Below are positions 25,553 through 35,495 of a DNA stretch of 64,000 nt, in pieces. The stretch lies in the NCBI RefSeq assembly GCF_001639145.1, contig NZ_LROY01000002.1, positions 1,892,501-1,956,500 of the forward strand, read 5' to 3'. Source of the stretch: Microbulbifer sp. Q7 (GTDB lineage Bacteria; Pseudomonadota; Gammaproteobacteria; Pseudomonadales; Cellvibrionaceae). The translations under genes were made by a program, and so were the position numbers. The notes beneath the pieces are model-generated. The model worked only from the letters and a program-made list of their open reading frames with translations. It was not told where the DNA came from and made no database searches. The first letter of the stretch is position 1. Every line of letters begins with the position of its first letter.

Positions 25553-26713
25553 TTAAGCCTGGGGGCTGACGATCCTCACCGGGCGCTCGGCGTTGCGATA
25601 GCGCTCGGAGCGGCGTGTGCGGTCATTCACCTGGCCGGCCAGCTGGCCACAGGCCGCGGCGATATCATCCCCACGGGTGGTACGCACGGTTACGGTATAG
25701 CCTTTGTCCAACAAAATCTGTTGAAAACGTCGCAAAGCGTTATTGCTGACCCGCTGATAGTCGGACAGGTCAAACGGATTGAAGGGTATCAGATTTATCT
25801 TCACCGGCACATCGCGCAGCAGCTCGGCCAGCTGTTCTGCGTGTTCCGGGCGGTCGTTCACTTCCCGGATCATGGTGTACTCGATGGTCATCTTGCGATG
25901 ATTATCCGGCATGTTCTCGATATAGCGCTTGGCACTGTCGAGCAGCATGGCGATGGGGTACTTCTTGTTAATCGGCACCAGCTCGTTGCGCAGCGCGTCG
26001 TTGGGCGCGTGCAGGGAGATGGCCAGGCTCACATCGGTCACCTCAGCCAGGCGATCCAGTGCCGGCACCACACCGGAAGTACTCAGGGTTACCCGACGCT
26101 TGGAGATACCGTAGGCATTGTCTTCCATCATCAGGTTCATGGCATCGACCACGTTGTCGAAATTGAGCAGGGGCTCGCCCATGCCCATCATCACCACGTT
26201 GGTCACCTTGCGCGGCCCGTTGGGCTGTAACTGCCCGAACGACTTACACGCAATCCACACCTGGCCGATGATCTCGGCGGCGGTCAGGTCGCGGTTAAAG
26301 CCCTGCTTGCCGGTGGCGCAGAAGCTGCAATCCAGCGAGCAGCCCACCTGGGAGGACACACACAGGGTGCCGCGGTCACCATCGGGGATATACACGGTCT
26401 CGATCACATTGCCGCCGGCGACTTCGATCAGCCACTTGCGGGTGCCATCGGCAGAGTCCATCTGCTCGAGGACCTTGGGGGCGCGCACTTCGGCAATTTC
26501 CGCCAGCTTGGCACGCATGGCCTTGCTGACATTGGTCATTTGCTCGAAATCGTCCACGCCGTTCTGGTGAATCCACTTCAGTACCTGCACCGCACGGAAG
26601 CGCTTTTCGCCCAAACCAGCAAAAAAGTCCGCGAGCTTGTCCACAGACAGGCCCAGCAGGTTCACTTTTTCCGCTTGATGGGTTTCGGCCTGTACGGTTT
26701 GTACGTCGGTCAT
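25553..26713 (-). CDS. rlmN: Dual-specificity 23S rRNA/tRNA C2-adenine methyltransferase RlmN
   Basis: This radical-SAM enzyme methylates A2503 of 23S rRNA and A37 of some tRNAs. The cluster motif is [11 protein letters not shown], preceded by [23 protein letters not shown] and the late CGQL (methyl-carrying Cys region) also fit. The ATG at 26713 (MTDVQTV) has AGGTG five bases upstream and is preferred to the frame start at 26728. 386 residues, normal. It depends on Fe-S supply from the adjacent isc genes. Confidence 0.96.
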   Translation of the reverse strand: MTDVQTVQAETHQAEKVNLLGLSVDKLADFFAGLGEKRFRAVQVLKWIHQNGVDDFEQMTNVSKAMRAKLAEIAEVRAPKVLEQMDSADGTRKWLIEVAGGNVIETVYIPDGDRGTLCVSSQVGCSLDCSFCATGKQGFNRDLTAAEIIGQVWIACKSFGQLQPNGPRKVTNVVMMGMGEPLLNFDNVVDAMNLMMEDNAYGISKRRVTLSTSGVVPALDRLAEVTDVSLAISLHAPNDALRNELVPINKKYPIAMLLDSAKRYIENMPDNHRKMTIEYTMIREVNDRPEHAEQLAELLRDVPVKINLIPFNPFDLSDYQRVSNNALRRFQQILLDKGYTVTVRTTRGDDIAAACGQLAGQVNDRTRRSERYRNAERPVRIVSPQA

Positions 26714-26805
26714 AGGTTCACCTTGCACCGGGGGTGCGAATAGGGGTTACGCTGCAGGAGCCCGCCGGGCGGACTCCCACGTCGTCTATTGCGAGACAGC
26801 AGCAA

Positions 26806-27231
26806 TTAACGTGCGCAGATTTCTTCGTCAGAGAAGAAATAGCTCACTTCGCGCTCGGCGGAAGCGGCAGAGTCAGAGCCGTGTACCGCGTTGGCGTCGA
26901 TGCTGTCGGCAAAGTCAGCGCGGATGGTGCCGGCGTCGGCTTCTTTCGGGTTGGTAGCGCCCATCAGGTCGCGGTTGGCCAGGATGGCGTTTTCGCCTTC
27001 CAGAACCTGTACAACAACCGGGCCGGAAGTCATGAATTCAACCAGATCCTTGAAGAAAGGACGCTCTTTGTGCTCGGCGTAGAAGCCTTCAGCCTTTTCC
27101 TGAGACAGCTGAACCATTTTCATGGCAACGATGCGCAGACCGGCTTTCTCGAAGCGGCTCTCGATTTCGCCGATCACATTCTTGGCTACGGCGTCCGGCT
27201 TGATGATGGACAGGGTGCGTTCCAGGGCCAT
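26806..27231 (-). CDS. ndk: Nucleoside diphosphate kinase
   Basis: The 141-residue protein equilibrates nucleoside di- and triphosphates by a phospho-histidine intermediate. [20 protein letters not shown] opens the protein, and the active site lies in [22 protein letters not shown] with the catalytic His in NAVHGSDS. The true start is the ATG at 27231 (MALERTL), with GGAG six bases upstream; the longer frame to 27321 is upstream non-coding sequence. It lies between iscX and rlmN in the same direction. Confidence 0.97.
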   Translation of the reverse strand: MALERTLSIIKPDAVAKNVIGEIESRFEKAGLRIVAMKMVQLSQEKAEGFYAEHKERPFFKDLVEFMTSGPVVVQVLEGENAILANRDLMGATNPKEADAGTIRADFADSIDANAVHGSDSAASAEREVSYFFSDEEICAR

Positions 27232-27423
27232 GGTTTTCTCCATTGCTAACGTTTTAAAAAATTGTGTTTCTTTCAGATACGAAAAGAGCAACCGGAGTTG
27301 CTCTTCCCTGAATTCTCTCAACGGGCGAACTGATGATTAATTAACCAATGCAGGTCGCGGAGCGCGGATTATACGCATAGTCGAGTGAAGTTTGTACTAG
27401 TGAAGTTCGCACTGAGAATGCGA

Positions 27424-27618
27424 CTATTCGTTCTCTTCGATCCAGGCCGCCTGAATGGCCTCCAGAATCTTCTCGCCGCAGCGATCCGGGTCATCGTCAA
27501 ACTCCGGCAGATCCATCACCCACTGGCGCAGGTCGACGAAATTGACCTGCAGCGGGTCCACGTCCGGATGGCGATCGCAGAGCTCAATGGCAATATCGTG
27601 AATGTCCGTCCACTTCAT
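27424..27618 (-). CDS. iscX: Fe-S assembly protein IscX
   Basis: The 64-residue acidic protein begins MKWTDIHDIAIELCDRHPD and contains VNFVDLRQWVMDLPEFDDDP, a clear match to IscX (YfhJ). It binds IscS and iron and tunes cluster assembly. It is the last gene of the isc run, about 70 bases after fdx and 190 bases before ndk. Confidence 0.96.
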   Translation of the reverse strand: MKWTDIHDIAIELCDRHPDVDPLQVNFVDLRQWVMDLPEFDDDPDRCGEKILEAIQAAWIEENE

Positions 27619-27686
27619 GTTGTTGCCCTCACTGGGTGCTGATTAGGTGGCGCTGAATAGGTGTTGTACCGAAAAACCGGGGCCGC

Positions 27687-28025
27687 TCAGTGGCGCTCGG
27701 AAACCTGGTTGATGGTGTACTTGGGAATCTCGACCACTAGGTCTTCCTTGTCTACCACCGCCTGGCACGACAGGCGCGATTCGGGCTCCAGGCCCCAGGC
27801 CTTGTCCAGCAGGTCTTCTTCCAGCTCGTCCGGTTCCCCGAGGGAATCGAACCCCTCGCGCACAATCACATGGCAGGTGGTACAGGCGCAGGACTTCTCA
27901 CAGGCGTGCTCGATCTCTACGCCATGCTGCAGTGCCGCATCGCACACGGTGACACCCGGCTCCACTTCGATCACTTTGCCTTCCGGACACAATTCTTCGT
28001 GGGGCAGGAAAACTATCTTAGGCAT
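27687..28025 (-). CDS. fdx: ISC-type 2Fe-2S ferredoxin
   Basis: The 112-residue adrenodoxin-type ferredoxin supplies electrons for cluster assembly on IscU. The cluster ligands are in the pattern CEKSCACTTC followed by LSCQAVV near the C-terminus. The N-terminus PKIVFLPHEELCPEGKVIEVE is typical of Fdx. It lies 70 bases after hscA, across a stretch of short tandem repeats. Confidence 0.96.
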   Translation of the reverse strand: MPKIVFLPHEELCPEGKVIEVEPGVTVCDAALQHGVEIEHACEKSCACTTCHVIVREGFDSLGEPDELEEDLLDKAWGLEPESRLSCQAVVDKEDLVVEIPKYTINQVSERH

Positions 28026-28048
28026 CTTCTCAACTCTCGGTCTTAAGC

Positions 28049-28114
28049 GCCCCGCAGGGCTTGTCGCATTGCCCCGCGGGGCTTGTCGAATGGCCCCTCA
28101 GGGCTTGTCGAATT
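28049..28114. repeat. Three 22-base tandem repeats overlapping the 3' end of hscA
   Basis: Three contiguous 22-base copies (consensus GCCCCGCAGGGCTTGTCGAATT on the plus strand, which is slightly over one palindromic GCCCCGCGGGGC core) fill 28049-28070, 28071-28092 and 28093-28114. The third copy contains the last six codons of hscA (EFDKP and stop). It looks as if the end of the gene was duplicated twice into the hscA-fdx gap. Confidence 0.8.
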
Positions 28115-29978
28115 CATCCAGGCTGTGGCCTTGCATGGCGCGTTTGATGGACTTGTCCATGCGGCGCGCGGCGTAAGGCTCAGACAGCGTGTTCAGCTCG
28201 TCAATACGGCTGCGAATTTCTTCCGGGGTGCCGCCATTGTGGGCCAGGCGCAGTGCCTGCATTGCACGCTCCAGCGCACCCAGCTCGCCCTCCGTCAGCA
28301 GCTCGGCGCCGTCTTCGTTCAGCGCCACCAGCATGGCCTCCAGGGTCCGCTCCGCCTCTACCTGGGCCTCGCGCAGGGCGCGCGCGGTGATGTCCTCTTC
28401 GGCATTGGCATAGGAGTCCTGCAGCATGCGGGTGATGTCGGCATCCCCCAGTCCGTAGGACGGCTTGACGGTGATCTCTGCCTGTACACCACTGCTCTTC
28501 TCCATTGCAGTCACCGACAGCAGGCCGTCCGCATCCACCTGGAAGGTTACGCGAATATGCGCCGCGCCAGCCACCATCGGCGGAATGCCGCGCAGCTCGA
28601 AGCGCGCCAGTGAGCGGCAGTCCTGCACCAGCTCCCGCTCGCCCTGCACCACGTGAATGGCCATGGCCGTCTGGCCGTCCTTGAAGGTGGTGAACTCCTG
28701 TGCCTTGGCCACCGGAATGGTGGTATTGCGATGGATCAGTTTTTCGGTGAGGCCACCCATGGTCTCGATGCCCAGCGACAGGGGAATCACATCCAGCAGC
28801 AGCAGGTCTTCGCGGGACTTGTTACCCACCAGCACATCCGCCTGCAGGGCCGCGCCAATGGCGACCACCTGATCCGGATCGATGTCCGCATGGGGTTCAC
28901 GACCAAAAAATTCCCGCACTGTTTCGCGCACGCGCAGGGTGCGCGTCGAGCCGCCTACCAGCACTACTTCGGCAATATCTTCGGCGGACAGGTCCGCATC
29001 GCGCAGGGCACGCTTGCAGGCGCGGAGGGTTTTGGCAATCAGCGGATCCAGCAGCTCGGCAAGCTTGTCGCGGCTCAGTTCCGCCGACCAGCTACCGTAA
29101 TTGACCGCTACCGCTGCCTCGCTTGCCAACGCCTCTTTGGCGGCGCAGGCAATATTCAGCAACTTGCGCTGGGTAGACGCATCGTGGTCGGTACCCAGCC
29201 CCGCTTCCAGCGCGATCCACTCGGCCACGGCGCGGTCGAAATCGTCGCCACCGAGGGCACTGTCGCCGCCGGTGGAGAGCACTTCGAACACGCCCTTGGA
29301 CAGGCGCAGAATGGAGATATCAAAGGTACCGCCACCGAGGTCGTAAACGGCGATGGTTTTGTCGGTCGCGTCGTTGCCCTCTTCAGGCTTGTCGAGACCG
29401 TAAGCCACCGCCGCGGCGGTGGGCTCGTTGAGTAGGCGCAACACTTTGAGGCCCGCGAGCCTTGCCGCATCTTTGGTGGCCTGACGCTGGGCCTCATCAA
29501 AATAGGCAGGCACCGTAATTACCGCACCATCCAGCGGCCCACCGAGGGACGCAGCACCGCGCTTGGCCAGTACCTTGAGAATCTCCGCGGATACCTGCAC
29601 CGGGTTGACCGCGCCGGCAACGGTTTCAATTGCCGGCATGCCGCCATCGTCTTCGGCAAAGTGGTACGGCAGCTGATCTCCGAAGCTCTTGATGTCTGCC
29701 AGACCGCGCCCCATGAATCGCTTGACCGAAATCAGGGTGTTGTAGGGGTCCTCACCGGCCGCCGCACGCGCACCGTAACCCACCTCGACGCCACTTTCGG
29801 TGTAGCGCACCGCAGAGGGCAGGATTACCCGACCGTCTTCGGCGGGCAGCGATTCCGCTGTGCCACTGCGTACGGTCGCTACCAGCGAGTTGGTGGTGCC
29901 GAGGTCGATTCCCACCGCGCGCTTGCGCTGGTGGGGCTCAGGGGTTTGGCCGGGTTCGGAAATCTGCAGTAATGCCAT
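28098..29978 (-). CDS. hscA: Hsp70-family Fe-S chaperone HscA
   Basis: The 626-residue specialised Hsp70 drives cluster transfer from IscU together with HscB. Actin-like ATPase motifs are present ([43 protein letters not shown]), as is the interdomain linker/substrate domain [19 protein letters not shown]. Length is normal for HscA and shorter at the C-terminus than DnaK. Its last codons are part of a short tandem repeat that continues downstream. It follows hscB by about 40 bases. Confidence 0.97.
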   Translation of the reverse strand: MALLQISEPGQTPEPHQRKRAVGIDLGTTNSLVATVRSGTAESLPAEDGRVILPSAVRYTESGVEVGYGARAAAGEDPYNTLISVKRFMGRGLADIKSFGDQLPYHFAEDDGGMPAIETVAGAVNPVQVSAEILKVLAKRGAASLGGPLDGAVITVPAYFDEAQRQATKDAARLAGLKVLRLLNEPTAAAVAYGLDKPEEGNDATDKTIAVYDLGGGTFDISILRLSKGVFEVLSTGGDSALGGDDFDRAVAEWIALEAGLGTDHDASTQRKLLNIACAAKEALASEAAVAVNYGSWSAELSRDKLAELLDPLIAKTLRACKRALRDADLSAEDIAEVVLVGGSTRTLRVRETVREFFGREPHADIDPDQVVAIGAALQADVLVGNKSREDLLLLDVIPLSLGIETMGGLTEKLIHRNTTIPVAKAQEFTTFKDGQTAMAIHVVQGERELVQDCRSLARFELRGIPPMVAGAAHIRVTFQVDADGLLSVTAMEKSSGVQAEITVKPSYGLGDADITRMLQDSYANAEEDITARALREAQVEAERTLEAMLVALNEDGAELLTEGELGALERAMQALRLAHNGGTPEEIRSRIDELNTLSEPYAARRMDKSIKRAMQGHSLDEFDKP

Positions 29979-30017
29979 ATCGTTCTGTGAAAATGTTGGT
30001 CCAACAATAAATTCGCT

Positions 30018-30542
30018 TCAGTCCAGCAAATCTTCTTCGAGCTCTTCAATCTGCCGCTGCAGCTTGGCGAGAAACTGGAGTTTCAGCAACGCGCCTTTGG
30101 CGGCCTCCAGCGCACCGGCATCCAGGGCAGCGGAAAACGCAGATTCCTGTGCGGTAAACAGCTGGGACGCTTCACGCTCCAGCGACTCCAGCTCCACCTC
30201 GGGATCGGCGGCGCCACGCACGTCTTCCAGGCGTTCGCGCAACAACATCTGCTGCATCAGAAATTCGCCGTCGGCGGTGGTCTGCTCCGGGCTGATTTCA
30301 ACACCGGCCAGCTGCAGCAGGTAGGCCGCACGGGCCACCGGGTCTTTCAGGGTATTGTTCGCTTCATTGATCTGCGCCGCATACTGCATAGACAGCATCT
30401 GTTCCCGTTCCGATTTTGCGGCGAAACGGTCCGGATGAAATTCCTGCTGCAGCTCGCGGTATCGCTTTGACAGCGCCTGCCGATCCACTTCATAAGCCAC
30501 GGGCAAGCCGAAGATTTCAAAGTAATTCTGTTGCAGTTCCAT
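30018..30542 (-). CDS. hscB: J-domain co-chaperone HscB
   Basis: The 174-residue co-chaperone delivers IscU to HscA. It opens with NYFEIFGLPVAYEVDRQALSKRY and the J-domain motif FHPDRF (HPD loop), followed by a C-terminal helical bundle rich in Glu and Leu. The ATG at 30542 (MELQQNYF) matches orthologues; the frame runs open to 30728 but that part crosses the iscA-hscB terminator and is not coding. Confidence 0.95.
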   Translation of the reverse strand: MELQQNYFEIFGLPVAYEVDRQALSKRYRELQQEFHPDRFAAKSEREQMLSMQYAAQINEANNTLKDPVARAAYLLQLAGVEISPEQTTADGEFLMQQMLLRERLEDVRGAADPEVELESLEREASQLFTAQESAFSAALDAGALEAAKGALLKLQFLAKLQRQIEELEEDLLD

Positions 30543-30643
30543 GGTGCAGTTCCAAAAAGGTCGCGTACTACGAGAGCGCTCCGTCGCAGGAAGACATCTC
30601 AAGTGGCCGGAAACAAAGCGGCACCGATCACAAAACCGATAAC

Positions 30644-30676
30644 AAAAAGGCCGGCATGCACCAGGCATCCGGCCTT
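30644..30676 (-). terminator. Rho-independent terminator inside the isc operon (iscA-hscB gap)
   Basis: On the minus strand, AAGGCCGG-ATGC pairs with GCAT-(G)-CCGGCCTT, and a run of five T follows. It lies between the iscA stop and the hscB start. It should reduce expression of hscBA-fdx-iscX relative to iscRSUA. Confidence 0.75.
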
Positions 30677-30697
30677 CTGCTGCCTGATCGCTCACGT

Positions 30698-31021
30698 TTA
30701 AACGTGGAAGCTCTCGCCGCAGCCGCACTCATTCTTCACGTTGGGATTTTTGAAGGCAAAGCCCTCGTTCAGCCCTTCCTTCACAAAATCCAGCTCGGTG
30801 CCGTCGAGGTAGGCGAGACTCTTGGGGTCTACCACCAGCTTCACGCCATCGCCTTCAAATACAGTATCTTCTGGCGCAGCCTCGTCCACAAATTCGAGGA
30901 CATAGGCCATACCTGAGCAGCCGGCGGTCTTTACGCCGACGCGAATACCGATGCCCTTCCCCCGGCTCGCCAGTTGCTTGGCGACATGGGCCTGAGCTGC
31001 TTCGGTCATGGTAATTGCCAT
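30698..31021 (-). CDS. iscA: A-type Fe-S carrier IscA
   Basis: The 107-residue HesB/IscA-family scaffold or carrier has its three cluster cysteines in [10 protein letters not shown] and in NECGCGESF at the C-terminus. The N-terminus begins [21 protein letters not shown]. It carries clusters or iron to target apoproteins. It follows iscU after about 50 bases and is the last gene before the internal terminator. Confidence 0.96.
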   Translation of the reverse strand: MAITMTEAAQAHVAKQLASRGKGIGIRVGVKTAGCSGMAYVLEFVDEAAPEDTVFEGDGVKLVVDPKSLAYLDGTELDFVKEGLNEGFAFKNPNVKNECGCGESFHV

Positions 31022-31068
31022 GTCGGTTGCTACTCCTTACCGATAATCACTGGGGCCGAGCCGCGGAC

Positions 31069-31473
31069 TCAGCCTGCCGCTTCTTCAGAGGTTTCACCGC
31101 GCTTTTCGCGGATATTCTTCACCGCGGCCTTGATCGCATCTTCCGCGAGCACGGAGCAGTGAATTTTCACCGGCGGCAATGCCAGCTCTTCGGCGATTTC
31201 GGTGTTCTTGATCTGCGCGGCCTCGTCCAGGCTCTTGCCTTTGACCCACTCGGTCAGCAGGGAGCTCGATGCAATGGCAGAGCCACAGCCGTAGGTTTTG
31301 AACTTGGCATCTTCGATGATGCCGCTTTCATTTACCTGGATCTGCAGGCGCATTACGTCGCCACAGGCCGGCGCGCCGACCATACCGGTACCCACGTTGT
31401 CCGCATTGTCGTCGAGGCGACCAACGTTGCGCGGGTGTTCATAGTGGTCAATTACTTTATCGCTATAGGCCAT
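31069..31473 (-). CDS. iscU: Fe-S scaffold protein IscU
   Basis: The 134-residue scaffold starts MAYSDKVIDHYEHPRNVG. Its three cluster cysteines are in GAPACGDVM, KTYGCGSAIA and VKIHCSVLAEDAI. The LPPVK motif recognised by HscA is present as LALPPVKIHC. Placement after iscS is canonical. Confidence 0.97.
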   Translation of the reverse strand: MAYSDKVIDHYEHPRNVGRLDDNADNVGTGMVGAPACGDVMRLQIQVNESGIIEDAKFKTYGCGSAIASSSLLTEWVKGKSLDEAAQIKNTEIAEELALPPVKIHCSVLAEDAIKAAVKNIREKRGETSEEAAG

Positions 31474-31573
31474 GACTATACCCTCTCAAATATTCTCAAA
31501 TTCGCACTTCAACTTCATTAAAGCGTTGCGAGCGTGCGGCTGGTGGTGGCCGCCAGAGGCTCGCGCAGTCGCT

Positions 31574-32788
31574 TTAATGCGCTGCCCACTCGATGGTGCT
31601 CAGGTCTACACCATCCTTATACATATCCCAGAGCGGAGACAGTTCACGCAGTTTTTCGACCGCCTGCCTTACTTCTTTGGCCGCAGTATCCACGTCCTGT
31701 TCCGTGGTAAACCGGCCAAAACTGAATCGCAGGGAGCTGTGGGCAAGCTCGTCATTCACACCCAGGGCACGCAGCACATAGCTGGGCTCGAGGCTCGCGG
31801 AGGTACAGGCGGAACCAGAGGAAATTGCCAGGTCTTTCAGCGACATGATCAGGCTCTCGCCTTCCACGAACGCAAAGCTGACATTCAGGTTGCCGGGTAC
31901 ACGCTGCTCAACAGAACCGTTGATATGCACTTCTTCCATATCGGAAATCTGGCTCCAGAAGCGATCGCGCAGGGCCAGCAGGCGCTTGGCTTCTTCCGCC
32001 ATTTCTTCCTTGGCGATACGGAAGGCTTCACCCATGCCCACAATCTGGTGGGTAGGCAGAGTACCGGAGCGCATGCCGCGCTCGTGACCGCCACCGTGCA
32101 TCTGGGCTTCGAGGCGCACACGCGGCTTGCGGCGCACATACAGGGCGCCGATGCCTTTGGGGCCATAAATTTTGTGGGCGGAGAACGACATCAGGTCTAC
32201 TTTCATTTCCGCCAGGTCGATATCGATCTTGCCGGGGCTCTGGGCGGCGTCCACGTGAAAGATGATCTTGCGCTCGCGGCACAGCTCACCGATGGCCGCG
32301 ATATCGTTGATCACGCCAATCTCGTTGTTCACGTGCATCAGGCTGACCAGAATGGTGTCTTCGCGCATGGCTTCCGCCACTTGCTCCGGATAGACAATGC
32401 CGTCTTCCTTCGGGTTCAGGTAGGTCACCTCGAACCCTTCGCGCTCCAGCTGCCGGCAGGCATCGAGTACCGCTTTGTGCTCAATCTTGGAGGTAATGAT
32501 GTGCTTGCCACGGCCCTGGTAAAAGTGCGCAGCACCTTTAATGGCAAGGTTGTCAGACTCGGTGGCACCGCTGGTCCAAACGATCTCGCGAGGGTCAGCG
32601 TTGATCAGCTCCGCCACGTGGCGACGGGCGTCTTCCACGGCCTCTTCCGCTTTCCAGCCATACACATGGGAGCGAGAGGCAGGGTTACCGAAGTTACCCT
32701 CCATGGTCAGCTGCTCCGCCATCTTACTGGCGACGCGCGGGTCTACCGGGCAGGTGGCCGAATAATCCAGATAAATGGGAAGCTTCAT
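31574..32788 (-). CDS. iscS: Cysteine desulfurase IscS
   Basis: The 404-residue PLP enzyme removes sulfur from cysteine for cluster and tRNA thiolation. [14 protein letters not shown] opens the protein, [21 protein letters not shown] carries the PLP lysine in SAHK, and the active-site Cys lies in [17 protein letters not shown]. The C-terminus [18 protein letters not shown] ([18 protein letters not shown]) is the IscU-binding end. It is the second gene of the operon after iscR. Confidence 0.97.
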   Translation of the reverse strand: MKLPIYLDYSATCPVDPRVASKMAEQLTMEGNFGNPASRSHVYGWKAEEAVEDARRHVAELINADPREIVWTSGATESDNLAIKGAAHFYQGRGKHIITSKIEHKAVLDACRQLEREGFEVTYLNPKEDGIVYPEQVAEAMREDTILVSLMHVNNEIGVINDIAAIGELCRERKIIFHVDAAQSPGKIDIDLAEMKVDLMSFSAHKIYGPKGIGALYVRRKPRVRLEAQMHGGGHERGMRSGTLPTHQIVGMGEAFRIAKEEMAEEAKRLLALRDRFWSQISDMEEVHINGSVEQRVPGNLNVSFAFVEGESLIMSLKDLAISSGSACTSASLEPSYVLRALGVNDELAHSSLRFSFGRFTTEQDVDTAAKEVRQAVEKLRELSPLWDMYKDGVDLSTIEWAAH

Positions 32789-32899
32789 AATCTTCTTTCT
32801 CCACGCGCTGATTGCTTACCGGCGCCATACTGCTGATTGGGCACAATGTTTCAATGTTTCATTGGTCGGGCCCACCTGCCTGACCGGGCCGGCGGCACC

Positions 32900-33400
32900 T
32901 TACTGCAAGCCGCCAATAATCGCTACTTTCTGCTCTAACGCCTGCTCTGCGGCATCCGCCGCACCGCGCCCGTCCTGACGACGGGCCACTTCCTGCACCT
33001 CGGCGCGCGTGACCATATCGGCCAAGCTGATACCCGTGAGGAAGCCGTGAATCTGATGACTGAGGTCTGTCCACAGGTAGTGGGTAAGGCACTGCTCACC
33101 GGCGGAGCAGTCGCTGTTGCCACCGCAGCTGGTGGCGTCCACCGACTCGTTGACGGCGTCGATGATTTCAGCCACGCAAATCTCTGCGGTGGTGCGAGCC
33201 AGACGGTAACCACCACCGGGGCCGCGCACGCTGGACACCAAGCCAGACTGACGCAATCGGGAAAACAACTGCTCAAGGTACGACAGGGATATATCCTGAC
33301 GCTTGGAGATGTCCGCCAGACTGATCGGTCCGCGCTCGGCGTGTAACGCTAGGTCCAGCATTGCTGTGACCGCGTACCGCCCTTTGGTTGTCAAACGCAT
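32900..33400 (-). CDS. iscR: Fe-S responsive Rrf2-family regulator IscR
   Basis: The 166-residue repressor begins [20 protein letters not shown] and has a winged HTH ([21 protein letters not shown]). The cluster cysteines follow the IscR spacing C-x5-C-x5-C in [14 protein letters not shown]. Holo-IscR represses its own operon through type 1 sites; two such sites lie in the promoter here, so autoregulation is expected. It is the first gene of iscRSUA-hscBA-fdx-iscX. Confidence 0.97.
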   Translation of the reverse strand: MRLTTKGRYAVTAMLDLALHAERGPISLADISKRQDISLSYLEQLFSRLRQSGLVSSVRGPGGGYRLARTTAEICVAEIIDAVNESVDATSCGGNSDCSAGEQCLTHYLWTDLSHQIHGFLTGISLADMVTRAEVQEVARRQDGRGAADAAEQALEQKVAIIGGLQ

Positions 33401-33514
33401 ACTTTCTCCTGGCTCTTTCCCGGCTGGTTCTTGGCTCGTTTTTGGAAAGTCCCTTACCCGTGGGCCCGATCTGCGGGCTCTGTAGCCCGATCAGCACCAC
33501 TGAATCGGGGCGCG

Positions 33515-33543
33515 AGTATGGAATAACCAACTACTTCAGTCAA
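33515..33543 (-). promoter_or_regulatory. Sigma-70 promoter of the isc operon
   Basis: On the minus strand TTGACT (33538-33543) is separated by 17 bases from CATACT (33515-33520), about 115 bases upstream of iscR. The -35 hexamer and spacer lie inside the downstream IscR box, so holo-IscR binding would block RNA polymerase. Confidence 0.75.
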
Positions 33544-33547
33544 GTAT
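33523..33547 (-). promoter_or_regulatory. IscR type 1 binding site (promoter-proximal)
   Basis: The 25-base site reads, on the minus strand, ATACTTGACT-GAAG-TAGTTGGTTAT, close to the published type 1 consensus ATASYYGACT-RWWW-YAGTCRRSTAT. It overlaps the -35 hexamer and spacer of the isc promoter. Confidence 0.85.
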
Positions 33548-33572
33548 ATAGCCGAGTATTACACTCGGGTAT
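33548..33572 (-). promoter_or_regulatory. IscR type 1 binding site (upstream, abutting)
   Basis: Immediately next to the first box is a second 25-base match, ATACCCGAGT-GTAA-TACTCGGCTAT on the minus strand. It deviates from the type 1 consensus only at one symmetrical pair. The two boxes share no base and leave no gap. Confidence 0.78.
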
Positions 33573-33667
33573 TTGGCGCCCTACTCTCCAGTTCTCCAGC
33601 TCGGCTCTCCAGCTCCACTCGCCCACATGAGAACACGAGACTCGTGCATGCGCGGTGACCGTACCGA

Positions 33668-34480
33668 TCAGTCAGGTCGCCCCTTGCCGCCGGCGCGATG
33701 GATGTGATTCTGAATAGCGGTCAGCATGCCGCGCAGGATACCCAGCTCCATATCATCCGGACGCACGCGACTGAACAGTCGACGCAAACGGGTCATGGTC
33801 TGACGGGGATTGTCCGGGTCGATAAAACCCAGCTCCCCCAGTGCCAGTTGCAGGTGCTCGTAGTAGAGTTCCATATCCCCGGCCTTGGCGGGCGGTCTAT
33901 CCCAATCGGAGTAGCTCAGCGCCTCCCCTCTTTCCGCCTCCAGTGCCGCCATCCGCGCCTCGTAGACCAGCACCTGCACCGCGGTCGCGAGGTTGAGAGA
34001 GCTGTATTCCGGGTTGGCGGGAATGTGCACGTGGAAATTGCACGCCTGCAGCTCTTCATTGGTGAGGCCGCGGTCTTCACGCCCGAACACCAGCGCTACA
34101 GGATGAGACTGGGCTTCCGCCACCGCGCGCGCGCCGCACTCCCGCGGCGTCAGCAGTGGCCAGGGAATGCGGCGCTCCCGGGCGCTGGTTGCGACTACCA
34201 GTCCACAATCCGCTACGGCCTCTTCGAGGGTTTCCACAACCACCGCGCTGTCCAGCAGTTCGGCGGCTCCAGCGGCGCGCCACACCGCATTCGCGGCGGG
34301 GAATTCCCGCGGCTGCACCAGGTATAACTGGCTCAGCCCCATGTTCTTGAGGGCGCGCGCGGCGCCACCGATATTGCCCGGGTGCGCGCTATTCACCAGC
34401 ACCACTCGGATATTGTCCAGAGCGGCAAGGGCGTGCGGGGATGCCGATTTGGATGCGGTTTCGGAAGGAGAAGTCGCCAT
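33668..34480 (-). CDS. trmJ: tRNA (Cm32/Um32) methyltransferase TrmJ
   Basis: The 270-residue SPOUT methyltransferase 2'-O-methylates nucleotide 32 of tRNAs. RVVLVNSAHPGNIGGAARALKNMGL opens the SPOUT domain, ALVFGREDRGLTNEEL and PEYSSLNLATAVQVL form the knotted SAM site, and a C-terminal helical extension follows. It is co-directional with iscR, about 270 bases upstream, and divergent from suhB, the arrangement found in Pseudomonas-like genomes. Confidence 0.94.
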   Translation of the reverse strand: MATSPSETASKSASPHALAALDNIRVVLVNSAHPGNIGGAARALKNMGLSQLYLVQPREFPAANAVWRAAGAAELLDSAVVVETLEEAVADCGLVVATSARERRIPWPLLTPRECGARAVAEAQSHPVALVFGREDRGLTNEELQACNFHVHIPANPEYSSLNLATAVQVLVYEARMAALEAERGEALSYSDWDRPPAKAGDMELYYEHLQLALGELGFIDPDNPRQTMTRLRRLFSRVRPDDMELGILRGMLTAIQNHIHRAGGKGRPD

Positions 34481-34645
34481 ATGATTTACCCGGTCGGAGT
34501 GACTACAAGGAGTGGCTACACTAGGGCCTGTTACAAAACGGGCGCGGAGTGTAGCAAAATTGCACAGAAATCCCTACAATCGCGCCGCCGGCCTGCCCGG
34601 TAACGCTTTTTACCATCGACATCCACAACTGATCGCGGAATTCCT

Positions 34646-35452
34646 ATGGAACCCATGCTGAATATTGCCCTGCGCGCGGCGCGCAAGGCCGGTGAACTGA
34701 TCGAACGCGCCTGGGAGCGCGGCGACCTGATGAAGTTTGAAGAAAAAAGTCGCAACGATTACGTGACGGAAGTGGACAAAGCCAGTGAGCAGGAGATCAT
34801 CTATCACCTGCGCAAGGCGTTCCCCAAACACAGCATCCTGGCCGAAGAAAGCGGCCTGCAGGAAGGCGCTGAGCCGGAATACGAGTGGATCATCGATCCG
34901 CTGGACGGCACCACCAACTTTATCCACGGCTGCCCCCACTTCGCGATTTCCATCGCCTGCCGCTACCGCGGCCAGATTGAGCACGCCGTAGTCCTCGACC
35001 CCATCAAGCGCGAAGAATTTACCGCCAGCCGTGGCCGCGGTGCAGCCCTGAACGGGCGCCGCATTCGCGTATCCAGCCGTCAGGGACTGAAAGGTGCTCT
35101 GATCGGCACCGGCATCCCCTTCAACGGCGAGCCCCTCGAGAATATCGATGCCTACCTGGCGGTGATGAAGGAAGTGGCCGGCCAGACCGCGGGCATCCGT
35201 CGCCCCGGCGCCGCCGCACTGGATCTGGCGTATGTGGCCGCGGGCCGCTTCGACGGTTTCTGGGAAATGTATTTGAACAGCTGGGACATTGCCGCAGGAT
35301 CCCTGCTGGTAAAAGAGGCCGGCGGACTAATCAGCGACTTCCGCGGTGGCAATGGCTACCTGGAATCCGGCAACCTGGTCTGTGCCACGCCGAAAACCTT
35401 CAAGCCCCTGCTGCAGGTTGTGGGTAAGCATCTCGGGAAAATCCCGCAGTAA
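34646..35452 (+). CDS. suhB: Inositol-1-monophosphatase / antitermination factor SuhB
   Basis: The 268-residue protein has the metal-dependent phosphatase motifs WIIDPLDGTTNFIHG (block A) and WDIAAGSLLVKEAGG (block B), with the first metal ligand in LAEESG. SuhB hydrolyses inositol monophosphate and in E. coli joins rRNA antitermination complexes. It is divergent from trmJ across 165 bases that should hold both promoters, and convergent with the GGDEF-EAL gene. Confidence 0.95.
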   Translation: MEPMLNIALRAARKAGELIERAWERGDLMKFEEKSRNDYVTEVDKASEQEIIYHLRKAFPKHSILAEESGLQEGAEPEYEWIIDPLDGTTNFIHGCPHFAISIACRYRGQIEHAVVLDPIKREEFTASRGRGAALNGRRIRVSSRQGLKGALIGTGIPFNGEPLENIDAYLAVMKEVAGQTAGIRRPGAAALDLAYVAAGRFDGFWEMYLNSWDIAAGSLLVKEAGGLISDFRGGNGYLESGNLVCATPKTFKPLLQVVGKHLGKIPQ

Positions 35453-35471
35453 GCCCCTACCACTCGATCCG

Positions 35472-35495
35472 GAGCGGGCCGCAAAAAGCCCGCTC
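35472..35495. terminator. Hairpin between the convergent suhB and GGDEF-EAL genes
   Basis: GAGCGGGC-CGCAAAAA-GCCCGCTC forms an eight-pair stem in the 41-base convergent gap, touching the stop codon of the leftward gene. No clean T-run follows on either strand. Confidence 0.45.

Noticed and set aside
31472..32836. 454-codon plus-strand frame over iscS
   Set aside because: Shadow of iscS; the minus strand carries the PLP lysine and active-site cysteine motifs.
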